From: Anadara kagoshimensis
Taxonomy: Eukaryota > Mollusca > Bivalvia > Arcoida > Arcidae
Direction: 5' to 3'
Assembly: GCA_021292105.1 (NCBI GenBank)
Contig: JACFYK010000023.1
Location: 310,001 to 374,000, forward strand
Length of the DNA: 64,000 bases
Below the pieces are notes generated by a model, which had not been told where the DNA came from, ran no database searches, and was given only the letters and a program-made list of their open reading frames with translations. This document shows positions 1 through 11,072 of the stretch, piece by piece. Each line of letters opens with the position of its first letter. The first letter of the stretch is position 1. Made by a program: the position numbers and the translations under genes.

Positions 1-236
1 GGGGGGGGGTGAGAATTATCCAGGATTTTTTGAAAGGGGGTTGAGAATTATATCAATGCTATGTGCGAGCGCCGAAGGCGCGAGCTTTCAGAAACGAGGG
101 GTCTAGGTTAAAGCCCCGATGGGGGCCAAGAAAATAATTCTTAATCAGTCAATAGCTCTCTCTCCCTCTTTTTTTTAATTTTTCAAAGGGGGGGGGGTTG
201 CAACCCCCCGCAACCTCCCCCTTAAATCCGCCACTG
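1..236. mobile_element. Terminal part of a non-autonomous DNA transposon (G-rich, 'gccactg' end)
   Basis: The stretch has long G runs and C runs and ends in aaatccgccactg, which matches the end of a second element at about 4,755-4,766 (aatccgccactgg). No coding potential is seen, and the other end lies outside the window. It resembles the abundant short DNA-transposon derivatives of invertebrates whose tips read CAGTGGCGGAT in the opposite sense. The family assignment is inferred from the terminal sequence alone. Confidence 0.5.
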
Positions 237-510
237 TTATTTATTTATTTATTTTTCTTACATGTCAGAAACATATTGAACAAAAAAATTGTGTAGTGGT
301 TTGTCACCAGTGAAATAGCATGGATTGGCTAACCCGGTAAAAAACTGTAACTGTTCATTTCACTAATCTTATTAATTAATAAATTAATTAATTAATTAAT
401 TTAAATAATTCATATACTGTATTTATTGTCACTGGTCTAAAGAAAACGAATCGTTTTCGGAATTTTTTATGTAGTTGGCAATAGTCCATCTATGTAATTA
501 AAAATCAAAT

Positions 511-3017
511 CAAATCAAATCAAAATCTGAATAATAATCCAAAATTCATCACCGGTTCTTAAACGGGAAACAGTACAGGTAAATAACTTGTTTTGTAATC
601 AAGACATTTGTTAACTCTGTACCAGTATTGATGTAGCCGAAATAACAAATCAGAGATAAGGTTATGTACCGGTAGTCAAATAGTTGGTTGAGACTCAAAC
701 TTGTTTTTAAAACTGCTGGACTAGTTGCATTATCCTTCAATAAGTGAACAAAAATAAATTTAAAACAGAAAAATATTAACCACCGTATGTACACATGTGG
801 ATATTTTTATTTATTGGTGTCAACTGAAAATTCAGTATTAAAAACATACCGACTGCAAAAATATTGTATAATGATTAGGCGGAATAACTCTTCCAGGTAA
901 ATTTCACAAACCTCGTTACCAAGAGCTATCGATAACTGACCACTGGGTAACTGACAACGTGACATGGTCATTATGAGATTAAAATGGACTGATGACGGTA
1001 AAAATGATTCTAAGAGATATTCCAAGCAAAACAGTATATTAATTTAAATGTTTACATGAAGAGGAAAATATACAAGTCGAGAGACAGAAAAAGTAGATGG
1101 TTATTTAGAAGTAGAAGATATACTGTTTGTTAGGCAAAAAACAATGGGATATATATTAAACGTTTATCCTTTTAATTTACACAAAAACAGTAACTTGATC
1201 CAGTCATGAATCAAATTGCATAAAAATACTATATGTTTGCGCAATACAAATATAAGTAAAAATGCTAATACACATTTTATTAAGTGTGATTATTCATGAT
1301 ACACTGCACCCATCCATCCCAATGTTAATGTTTAACTATCTTATCAAATTCATTAAACAAATATTTAATTGGTAAATTCAATATAAATAAATAAATAAAA
1401 TTTTGAATATTTTGGCCCATTATTAGAAAAAAAAAGAATGTATTATTTATATCAATAGAATACATTTTTGCATCAGAAAATTTCTCATATTGCAATAAAA
1501 AAACAAATAATATGTATAAAATCACTTTTACAAAGTTCACATAATCCAAGATGTCTTGGTTTTCTGGTATAATCTTCCCACGGCAAACTTCAATAGGTAG
1601 TTTCTGATTACTATAAATTCACAATAAATTAATATTGCTAAAAGTGGGATCTCACATACCAGTTATTAAAAGATTATCAATAAACATCCTGTTTATTAGT
1701 AGACCTTTATCACCTGTAATCAAAAGAACTTACCGTCCAATTTGCAAAAAATGATTGACACGTGTGTGTAAATCATTAGATATGAAGTCTCTATGATACC
1801 CGGTAAATGTTATTTCTGTAATTTTGAAAAGATATATTTGACCAAATTAATAAGATAAATCCAACAATTAATAAGATTTATTTGGATGGATATACTACTG
1901 ATGGACCAACTTACTGGCCTAATGAAATTAATTTTGAAATTTTAAAATTATTAAATATATATTTTTCTTATTTGACTAAATTAATAATTTATAATTATTT
2001 TTATTGTCTTAAGAGATTATTTCACTTTCATTCTCCTCACTTTTCTCGTTATATTTATTTGAAAAAAAAATCCAGAACATTTATGAAGCTGACTGACAAA
2101 TCTGTCTTTAATTTTTAATTTTTTAAAACTTTTAATAGTATATTCAAAGGTCGAGAAGTATATCACATTTTGTTTGGTTATTATTATTATTATTATTATT
2201 AATATTTACCGTTTTTTACTTACGGGGGAGTCGGTGTAACTTGTACCGGAATATTAGTGGGGAAAATAAAACTTTTATATTTAGTGCGGTGTCGGCCATA
2301 TTGGATATTTCTTCACTAGATATTCACCAATTCCCCTATTTTTAAATAAAATTGGAAGTAATTTGCCGTCAAAACCAACATTTGATTTTTATGTTTTTAC
2401 CTTTATCAAAGTGTGCTCTAACACTTTAGATGTGGTCATTTTTGAAAAAAATCAAATTAGCGTGAAAAAACAGCCTGTAACTAAAGGTCTTTCGCCCACA
2501 TTTTCAAATTAAAAGAATATTAAGAGATCGTGCCGAAATAATGCTATAGTTTTAACTTCAAAATGGAAGTAATTTCCCGACGTCCTAAAATTTTACAAAA
2601 AATACTGAAATAACCTGAATTTAATGAGGAACTCAAATAGATGTCATTTTTTGTATCGTTTTTGGTTTCTTTTTAACGAAACAAAAACTGTACACCTGTT
2701 CTATATTTCTATGTACCGATCGTAAGACACTGAGCTGTAGATCGTTACACAGGTGAAGTACGACAATGTACATAATAGTTGCCTACGGTATTTTGTAATT
2801 TGTATTTTAATGTTTACAATTGTAAATTAAACTAATGCAAGTTATGTTATATTAGAAGTGTATTATGAAAATTTCAAAACCAGAACTGCCTTATGCTGCT
2901 TTTTAAAAGCATCATTATAAATAAATAAATAAATAAATAAATTAATTAACAAACAATGTTGGTTTTTTTTATTATAATTCTCTAGTTACTCAGTTTCCTC
3001 AATTATCCCGGAACTCC

Positions 3018-3066
<49 letters not shown>

Positions 3067-3400
3067 ATAACTTGGGATATACACTGAAGTCATTCAAACG
3101 CATTATTCAATTCAATTCTTTTATTAACTGTGTTCCTTACTCCACATTAGCAAATATATACAGTAGAGTTCGGCTATAGCGTTGTGAATTAATTGAATTT
3201 AATAGGCATACTTTTAAGTCCCGGACAGTATATCGACATACAATCGTACAAGATAGTTTAGTGGAAGACTTACGGATCTTGTGGCACTTGACTTCACACA
3301 CATCTCGAAATCCTGGATGAGACAACGACCCTCGTTACCTCTGTAGTCATTATGTCAGTTGAGAGAGAGAGAGAGAGAGAGAGGACATCAGATACATAAT
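511..3400. other. AT-rich non-coding stretch with microsatellites
   Basis: No gene is supportable here. The stretch holds AT-rich sequence, a (TTA)n run near 2,179, an (AAATA)n run near 2,921 and a (GA)n tract at about 3,021-3,062. Short ORFs in both strands show no domain, compositional bias or splice-site logic. Confidence 0.5.
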
Positions 3401-4267
3401 GGACTAAAGCGTGCGTTGATGGATCAAGATCACAGCACTTTTCACCGCTTAGATTCAAATCCCAATCAGCTTCCATCAAGACTAATCCTACACGATGTGA
3501 AAATGTTTGCTTGTCGACTGTAAACTATCCTAGAACCGTCGGGTCGTCTCAATATAACTGACAAAATCTTGACATCCTCAATTTCTATCCGGCGATCATA
3601 GCGTCTCTGCTAAGGTTTGCATCAAACTTGATTTGACAGGTTCTAGTGTAAGACAATATCTCAGTTCGCTCCGGTTTTACATATGATATAACTGAAATAA
3701 TATTGACGGAACTTTATTACTCCGCTATCCTGATAATGTTGATAAAAGGTTTTAATCCCCAGAAACATATTATTAATTGGTGATCGTCAAACAAAAAATG
3801 TTATCTTAGAATATCACCAGGTCTGAGAGAGAGAGAGAGAGATTTGGGTTTACAGTGCCGTAAACTTTTTTAAATTATTATCAAATGTATTCAAGATATA
3901 TTATATGGCAACAGTAATAAAGATTTTAAAATAGTTCTACTGTGTTAAAGTGTCATCACTATGATGTTTAAACTTTCTATTGAGATTGAATGCACACACA
4001 CACACACATAGACACGTGCAAACACACACACACACACACACTCTCTCTCTCTCTCTCTCCAGATTGACGAATAGGCAAGTAGACAGGTCAACAAGATGGT
4101 AATTCAAAAGTTCAACAAATCAATAAGTTGACAAGCCGACAACTATAATAAAATGTCCAAGTCCATTCGTTTTTTTTAAATAAAATCTCTGTGTGTGTGT
4201 GTGTGCTGTTTTTGAGTGTACTGTCTATCAAACTGCATGGTGCACGTTTATTCCTGTTGGTTATTAT

Positions 4268-4972
4268 AGCTGCATAGGCGTAGGAGGGTTTTTAATATTG
4301 GGGGGGGGGCAAACCGAAGCTATGTCTGATGTCGTGCTGCAGGTACGACCTCGTGCCTATGGCACAAGGCGGGAGAGTATGAGAGGGGTGCTAAACCCCT
4401 CGCATAGGTGGGGGTCCGGGAAAATTTTCAAAACTAAGTCCTGTCTAGACGCATTTTCAATGTATTGTGCATCGTTTTGATAGGTTTAAAATACTAAGGC
4501 AAGATTATATAAAATAACCGTATGTGACAAGTTCCATAATCACCCTCTCAGAGGCTGATCCAGAATTTTAGAAAGGGGGCGTATAATTTGAGATTTGAAT
4601 GCTCGAACCTCCTAGGGGTGTCCGGGGCATCATAGTCCCCCGGAAAATTTTGAAAAAGTGGCGCAAAAATCCTGCATTCTGGTGCAATCTGAGCTGAACA
4701 ATATGTATTATTAGCGACATAAAGGGGGTGCGTATTCCCCCTGCGCCCTCCGCTGAATCCGCCACTGGATATGGGGTACCCCGGAAATTTTGACGCCCTT
4801 TTACAAGTATAATGATGAAATTGATAATTGATTGGTTACCAGATGGACATTTCCTGTTAAAGTTCTTGTTTTTTTTTTCTTTCTTTCTTTCTTTTTTTAG
4901 CATGATACAAAATTTCACACAATATATTGCGGGGGCCTGGCCCCCCTTCTCTGACATTGGGGGGGGGGGGCC
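4268..4972. mobile_element. G-rich nested insertion with an empty site in the inverted arm
   Basis: In the right arm (about 18,430-18,460, reverse complement) the sequence corresponding to ggttattat at 4,260 runs straight into tcccgactgctcg at 4,973. About 705 bp is therefore inserted in the left arm. The insert contains long G tracts and an internal 'gccactg'-ended element (about 4,545-4,767) like the one at 1-236, so it is itself composite. ORFs of 95-179 codons read across it on both strands are low-complexity and are not considered genes. Confidence 0.55.
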
Positions 4973-5433
4973 TCCCGACTGCTCGAAGAAAGTGGTTGAA
5001 ATCAAAGATGTTTTATGGTTAAAAAGAAATTTTGCAAATTGCATAATTTTTTCAAATTGGGTGTCACAGGTGTTTTTGAAAACAGTTTGTAATAAAAAAA
5101 ACTTCAAACTGTGTTGAGCTGAACCATCTTTTGATGCGATTTGCTATAAAGTTTTCTCTAACTTAAGTAATGGGTGAAGTTGAGACCAAGTAAAATGCAA
5201 GAATGTATTTTCATTGTAGGCATATGCAATTTCTGTGTTAATCCACAAACAATTTTCGTCAAAAGGTATTTTCGGAAGCAGAAGAGCATATACTACCATT
5301 TATTTAAGAAATTTAAGCTAATATCTCTCTCTCTCTCATAATTTATCCATTATACATGCAGAAAAAACAATTAGATAAGAAATCCCAAAATATGACCTCT
5401 CTGATTTGGTGATTCAGACACAATGTATCGTAA

Positions 5434-5550
5434 TCCGACTAACCAGCCCACTAAACCCCCATTTTAATTTTTTGACTTGTTGGTGGTTAGGGTTAGGGTT
5501 ACCAACATGTCAAAAATTAAAATGGGGGTCTAGTGGACTGACTAGTCGGA
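5434..5550. repeat. Foldback (inverted repeat) with a telomeric TTAGGG loop
   Basis: The left arm 5,434-5,484 and right arm 5,501-5,550 are reverse complements at about 90 percent identity, beginning tccgacta and ending tagtcgga. The 16-base loop between them reads ggttagggttagggtt, the animal telomere repeat. The region is absent from the inverted-duplication partner arm. Confidence 0.75.
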
Positions 5551-5879
5551 CTAAATGTATCGCACATATCAACATTTGCTGCCATTTGTCTAGCGGCTTA
5601 ATCAACTTTTCACGTTACCTGACTTTAGTAATAACATCATTTTTTTTTTAAATTTCACTTAGTTCCGAGTAACTAGGTAACAGTGTCTTTCAAATGATCA
5701 TCGTTTCTAGCTAAATTCTTTTTAAATACAAGTTTATTTCTTCTGTTTTTGAATTCTTGTCTTTCATCTGACGCCAAATAAATAATCATTTGAATTTTAT
5801 TTCATTTTAAATAAAAAAGAAACAATAATAAAATTTAAAAATATTTTGAAACAAGTGCGTCAATCATCGTTAATGTTGC

Positions 5880-6437
5880 TGGTTCAACCTCAAAGTTTAG
5901 AATGAATGAATGAATGAATGAATGAATGAATTTATTTATTTATTTTTTATTTACATAATTATTAATCTCAATCCACATGAAATTATATAAGAATTAATTT
6001 AATAAAAAAAATAGAGTGAGTACTGGTAATTCATAGATAATATAGGTAATTAGTCTGTTAATGAGGTTAACACCATGCAGGTACATTTTCCACGTAGAAT
6101 ATACTACCGTCCGGTTCGATTGGTTGGAATTTGCTTCTGTTATCAACCAGTTACCTTATATGTTGATAAGGTATGCAGATTATCATTATAAAAATCATTT
6201 TCTCTCTCTCATCACCATCACTTGTGTAATATTATTTTCTAATTTTGTTTAACGTAAGTTACATTTTACAATTAGTCACTCACAGAATTTAATGCACATT
6301 CACAAATAAAGTGAATTAAAGCTATCAGATACCGTACTTTAATTAATGACTTATTAGTTTAAGATTAAAAAACCCAGAATATTACATTTCATATTGAAAA
6401 ACTTAAGTGATTAATAAATAAATAAATAATAAATAGA

Positions 6438-6468
<31 letters not shown>

Positions 6469-6760
6469 ATTAATTTAAAAAAAATGAAATGAATTTAAGA
6501 TAGTGTCTCCTTTCTTTTGTAACAGATAATAATAATAATAATAATAATAATAATATAATAAATATAATAATAAATATAATAATAATCATATAATAATTAT
6601 TATTATTATTATATTATTTTATAATTATTTTATTATTATTATTATTATATTTATTTTAAATAAGATATTTAACAAATGGAGTAAAATGACATATATGCAT
6701 ATATTTTTAAATTATTTATCTAAAACATGAAAGTTTTAGAGCTGGTCACGTGATCCATAT
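5880..6760. repeat. Simple-repeat-rich stretch (GAAT, AAATA, ATA units)
   Basis: There are tetranucleotide runs near 5,900 and 6,420-6,475 and a long (TAA)n/(ATA)n region near 6,525-6,650. A shorter, diverged version occurs in the right arm near 17,115-17,165. No gene is seen. Confidence 0.7.
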
Positions 6761-6803
6761 CCTTTAGCTAACTTATATCTAAATTATAACCCTCTGAATC
6801 ATC

Positions 6804-6896
6804 TCCTCCGTGGCCTAATGGATAAGGACGAAGGGTCAGATAAGAATGTATAGTCTGGGAACCTAAGGGTCGCGAGTTCCAGTCCCGCTGAGGACA
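6804..6896 (+). repeat. tRNA-derived sequence (SINE head or tRNA pseudogene)
   Basis: An A-box-like tggcctaatggataagg near 6,811 and a B-box-like gagttccagtcc near 6,875 with flanking complementary bases give the T-arm of a tRNA-like fold. The roughly 50-base distance between the boxes exceeds a normal tRNA by 15-20 bases, so this is not a functional tRNA gene. The A-box resembles tRNA-Arg. A diverged copy lies at 16,236-16,327 on the minus strand and marks the inner breakpoint of the inverted duplication. Confidence 0.6.
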
Positions 6897-7209
6897 AATT
6901 ATAGGTAAGAAGGGCAAATTAATATCCATAACAAGACAAGCAATATATAAACTGAATTGAAGGGGAAAAATGCAAATAAATAATTAAGAATTAAATATTA
7001 ATAAAATAAAACATAAATAAAACATAGAATTCAATACATTAATAGCTGAATAAAATTATTAAAAATAAATAATTTTTTTTTAGTGAAATATTGCAAGAAT
7101 AATTTTAATTTTTTTTTAATTATCTTTAACATCATATTTATATAATTTGAAAATTTTACTCTGAATTATATATATATATATTTAATCGTACAAAAAACCC
7201 AAACTAAAT

Positions 7210-7345
7210 CTGAATTTAACATAAAGATGCATAAAGATGCGTAAAGATGGCATAAAGAACTTTGGACATTATGCATCTTTATGCATATGCATAAAGATGG
7301 CATAAAGATTGGATAAGACAGCATAAAGATGCGATTTCGTGCTGT
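7210..7345. repeat. Palindromic 'cataaagatg' repeat cluster, copy 1
   Basis: The 10-mer cataaagatg and its reverse complement catctttatg recur many times in both orientations within about 130 bp, giving foldback potential. A second copy with the same order of motifs, including 'aactttggaca' and 'gatttc.tcc.gtg', is at 21,455-21,590. Short ORFs reading through it are artefacts of the repeat. Confidence 0.65.
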
Positions 7346-7876
7346 GTTTTTTCTTGTTTCAGGATTTTGATGCAATTTTATGAAAAAAGTAGCTTGACGA
7401 CCCCCTATTTTTTGTATCCGAAAATCAAACTTATATATTCATGTGCAATATATGTGAAAATCATGGGTCGTATTCGACTTAGTTTTTTAAAAATCTACAA
7501 ATTAACGAAAGGGTGTTACTTTCAGTTTTCCGGAAATGAAATGTTCTTTCTTGATAGGTTGCGCTGTAGAAAAATACCACGTGACCGGAAGTAAAATTCC
7601 ATTGGTACAAATAATCTCCATGACATAATGGTTAATTTAAATGCAAGACACTTTTGGTTTCTAAGCATGACAAAAAATTATTAAAGCTTATTTGTTGATA
7701 ACAGTAGTTATACTTTGATAATTTATGTCGTGAAAATGGCCACCAGGTGGCGCTTCAGAACTTCTTAAGCAAGTCGAATACCTGCCCTGAAATTTTGGCA
7801 TGTTGAAAGGTTTATGCCCATGTAGAACATATTAAAATTTCAATATGCGTTTTCAGGCGATTTGTAAAGTATTGAA

Positions 7877-8825
7877 CTACCTTAATACGGGTATTCCGTT
7901 ACAACACACCGTTCTTTTATCCACCACTTGGCCGTTACAACATTTTTGCCTTAGGAGACTCATTTCAGTTCCGTTACAGCATCCAGTCCATCGTTGATCT
8001 ATCTCCTTACCGTTACAGCAACCCCTGTCTATTTTTATCACTTTGCCGCCATAACATTTTTCCGTAACGGGATTTGTTACCAACTCATTACAACATACAC
8101 TTTTCACCGGCGTCGAATCACACGCTGGTCTGCATGGTCCGGGTCCCGGTTGTAAACTGCCATTGCAACAAATTTGTCGTTTATCAACGTAATTGTACAG
8201 CGAGTCATTTCCACACATTCTAAACTCAGTACATCTACGATAATTACATCTATATGCGATCCAAGGATTGCCGTAATGCTTCATGGGTTTCTGTTGGCAA
8301 CATATGTCAACATCGGTGTCGATCATTTGGCCGTTACAACAGTAATTATTTATTTTTTCTTTCTTGTTGATCAATGGTGGAAGGTATCGTTACAACACAT
8401 GTGTCTACTGGGGTCGATTTTGAAAAGAGATCCGTTACAGCACATTTCAGTCAAGGTGTTATATTCGTAACGAATGTCGTTGGTAATACACACATCGTTT
8501 GGGCAATTTTCCGTTTCCAATCGGTTTTTTTACAACAATAACGCGATTGAGGATCGTAATTGATTCCGTTACACGACTTGTACCTATGCGGTACCATTTC
8601 GTCGTTTTGACATTTCAACTGGTTGTCAACGTCGTAGTATAACGTAGTCCCGTTACAACAATTTGGGAAATCGTCGTTCATACCAAACACCACAACCGAC
8701 CCATTACAGCACGTAATATCTTTTCCACGAAGTGTTACTTGGGGTATGTCCGATATTTCGTATCCACACAATTCTTGTGTGGTCAAGTCTTCCCAATTGA
8801 GTACACCCCGTATACCTTTCCTCAT
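7877..8825 (-). pseudogene. Galaxin-like dicysteine repeat protein, frame-disrupted
   Basis: Read right to left, the region encodes a cysteine-rich protein with at least thirteen Cys-Cys pairs, mostly in CCNG context (CCNGS, CCNGT, CCNGQ, CCNGK, CCNGI). They are spaced roughly 15-30 residues apart, the signature of galaxins, secreted proteins of coral and mollusc skeletal or shell organic matrix. The reading frame is continuous from 8,825 to about 8,451, continues in a second frame through about 8,376-8,450 (two more CC motifs), then in a third from 8,374 to 7,877. Two frame changes are therefore needed and the locus is probably a pseudogene, unless assembly errors are responsible. The apparent start follows ctttaccag, a plausible splice acceptor, so the signal peptide may lie in an upstream exon. 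Introns and regulation are not resolved. Confidence 0.75.
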
Positions 8826-9109
8826 CTGGTAAAGTGCACTGCTGGCTAACTACTACCAGCGGTAAAACGAAAATCAAAGAGAATTTTATAATTATTTCGT
8901 GTGAACGTGGTTAATTAATGACTGGGATGACTTTTATTTACCATTTATATACCCGATTTTTAAACACAGTTATATTTACAAAGTTAAATTACTTTTTCAG
9001 AGGAATTTGTGAATAATCAGTCTTTGTGGTTTTATTTTTTTTGCTGTTAAGGTTCGTAAATAGAATTAACTTTGTGGTGTTCTAAAAACACAAAAACAGA
9101 AAACTAGAT

Positions 9110-9205
9110 CAACTTTGTAATACTAACCACACCTAAGATCCTGTACTGATGTGGGAATGAATTACCGACCACTCCTTAGAAGCGTTTATAATCGCCCACT
9201 CCTTA
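9110..9205. repeat. Dispersed repeat (copy inverted at 52,940-53,050)
   Basis: The run containing cctaagatc, gtgggaatgaattaccg and cactccttagaagcg recurs in reverse complement near 52,945-53,045 with about ten substitutions. An internal tandem of cactccttagaagcg occurs twice at 9,168-9,215. No coding capacity is seen. Confidence 0.55.
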
Positions 9206-9428
9206 GAAGCGGAAATAATCGTTATTCATTCGATATATAAAGTTTTGTATATTACAAAATTGTTTTTAAGGTAGGGGGGTTTTATTAGTCTCTTAGAATA
9301 TTTGTGACAAAATAAACACTTTTTGAAATCAAAGCTTACTGGTAAAGATTGATGGCGATTGTTATTCAAGGAATGGCTCAAAACGTCACAGACGCGTTGA
9401 TGAACACCATTAACGATACGCTCATAAA

Positions 9429-10785
9429 TCAAAAACAAACATACTTATCCATTTCCGAATCACAATCCAGAAGCAAAGTAAAAACTTTGGAACTGACAAG
9501 TTAGGTTAGACACGTGAACTTCCACCAGGGAAGTGAGGCCGGGTGCTCCGGAAGGGTAAGCACCTCCTGTTTAGCTAGCTACAACCGTCACGTGTGTAAT
9601 CAAAATTGTGTGAAAGGAACATGGAACTATGTATATCCAAGGCAATCCTGGACACAGAGACATCAAACTTATCAACAATACTGTGATGACGGCCATAAAA
9701 CTTTTTGAGGGCCTTGATAAGCCTAGGCTTGCAATATCCCTGAGTCAACAATTTATTTGCAAGCAGCCTACTTCGTTGTACAAAGTCCCCGTAGTGGGAA
9801 CAAGCTCTACAATAGCGTATTAATTGGGAAACAAATACACCATAAGCAGGAGAAGCAGGTATATTGCTGCATAAAAAAGGAAAGTTGACAATAGAAAAAT
9901 TGAAGTCATCACGTTTGTCATAAAGTTTCAAATGTAGCCTTTCTTGTGCGTCATATTTCAGGTATAAGTCTAAATATGAAGCAGAACTTGAGGAATCAGT
10001 CGTGTCTTTTATTTCAAGCTCACTAGGATAGATGACATTTACATAGTCTCCAAATTTAGGATTTTTAAGAGACAGAACGTCATCTATGTATCTGTATGTT
10101 GAGTTGAATGATTTGGCGACAGTTTTCTCTCCAGATTTAACAAGGTTCTGCATTAATTCTGCTTCGTAAGAGTAAAGAAACATCAGCAAGCAATGGTGCA
10201 CAGTTTGTACCCATTGGTATACCGATTGTTTGCTGAAAAACTACATTACCAAACACAACAAATATGTTATCTATCAAAAACTCCAACATTTTGTTGATGG
10301 TATCTTTAGTATATTTTTGTTTGGAATCCGTATGATGCTTGACAAAATAACCATTCTAGAATCCCTGTTCAGCACCAGATATTTGTATCTTGGCTTCCCG
10401 TTTTTGTAGAAGAAAGACAAGTGAATAATTTCTTTAAGACGTTCTTTCAATTTAGAATGAGGGATTGTGGTGTATAGTGTAGAAAAATCAAATGTTTTTA
10501 TACTTTTTACATGAGATAAAATATTAGAAGCAAAATGTTCAAGCAATTCTTTAGAATTTTTGAGAATCCACATTTGGTTGATTCCAGATGTAGAATATAC
10601 TTTTTCTGAATAAGACTGAAGACCATCTTTGACGATTGTCAAAATTTGTGTTAGAGTTACCGATAATGATCTAGTAGTACATTTAGATGAGCCTGCTATA
10701 TATCTTTTCTTGTATGGATTTTTATGGAGTTTAGGAATCCAATACAAATAAGGAAGATCAAGATCTTCCTCTTTAAGATTGATAC
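9429..10785 (-). mobile_element. Penelope-like retroelement (PLE), longest copy, 5'-truncated and frame-disrupted
   Basis: Two consecutive minus-strand frames (10,747-10,274 and 10,201-9,575) encode parts of one reverse transcriptase. PKLHKNP and FDFSTLYTTIP match the Penelope-clade RT core, the latter carrying the motif A aspartate. GTNCAP occurs in partial form near 10,205, and YIDDVL (motif C, catalytic DD) is near 10,090. Downstream come KLYDKRDDFNF and KKFYGRHHS, seen in all copies here. No GIY-YIG endonuclease is visible, so this copy lacks at least one domain of a complete element. A frameshift separates the two frames near 10,205-10,270. The 3' end (9,429) reads aatcaaaaacaaacata on the plus strand, the same terminus as the other copies. 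Subfamily is unresolved; Naiad-like invertebrate PLEs are one possibility. Confidence 0.8.
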
Positions 10786-10847
10786 CGAAAGACTCGAGAA
10801 CTCCCCTATGGTTGGAAAGAACTATAAAGATTTATAACGTCACGTTT

Positions 10848-11072
10848 ATGAACAACAATAATAATGACACGGGCGCGGTTATAAACATTAAGAACGCCAC
10901 AAACGCTGGTGTCGAAAAATTATTCCCGTGGTATACAGAAGGCATGTATATTGTTCTTATGTTTTTGTGTGGTATAACGGGTGTATTGGAGATATTGTTT
11001 GTTTGTTACGAATGCGTCCAACTATGCCGTAAAACAAGACATGTATGTGTAAAAAGAGAGGAAAATTGGTAG
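10848..11072 (+). CDS. Small single-pass membrane protein ORF, unknown
   Basis: A 74-residue ORF begins MNNNNNDTGAV. It has a possible N-glycosylation site (NAT, about residue 16) and a hydrophobic segment at about residues 33-54 (GMYIVLMFLCGITGVLEIL). A cysteine- and basic-residue-rich tail follows (CRKTRHVCVKREENW). The open frame extends upstream to 10,779, but that part overlaps the truncated end of the Penelope copy, so the later ATG is preferred. It could be the last exon of a receptor-like gene or a chance ORF. No homolog is recognised. Confidence 0.3.
   Translation: MNNNNNDTGAVINIKNATNAGVEKLFPWYTEGMYIVLMFLCGITGVLEILFVCYECVQLCRKTRHVCVKREENW

Larger units (their letters stand above)
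410..6896 (+). repeat. Left arm of a large degenerate inverted duplication
   Basis: Several blocks reappear in reverse complement and reverse order at 16,236-19,640. Block 415-510 pairs with about 19,540-19,640, 3,400-3,870 with about 19,070-19,520, 4,080-4,268 with about 18,450-18,660, 4,973-5,415 with about 17,985-18,430, 5,700-5,920 with about 17,700-17,960, and 6,660-6,896 with 16,236-17,115. Segment 510-3,400 has no counterpart in the other arm. The arms differ by many substitutions and by indels, so the duplication is old. No gene was recognised; short ORFs in the arm look like chance. Confidence 0.75.

Noticed and set aside
4568-5117. 179- and 101-codon ORFs on opposite strands
   Set aside because: They run through G/C homopolymers of a transposon insertion and have no domain or codon signal.
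10779-10847. Upstream ATG for the small membrane ORF
   Set aside because: This part overlaps the truncated Penelope copy, so the later ATG at 10,848 is preferred.
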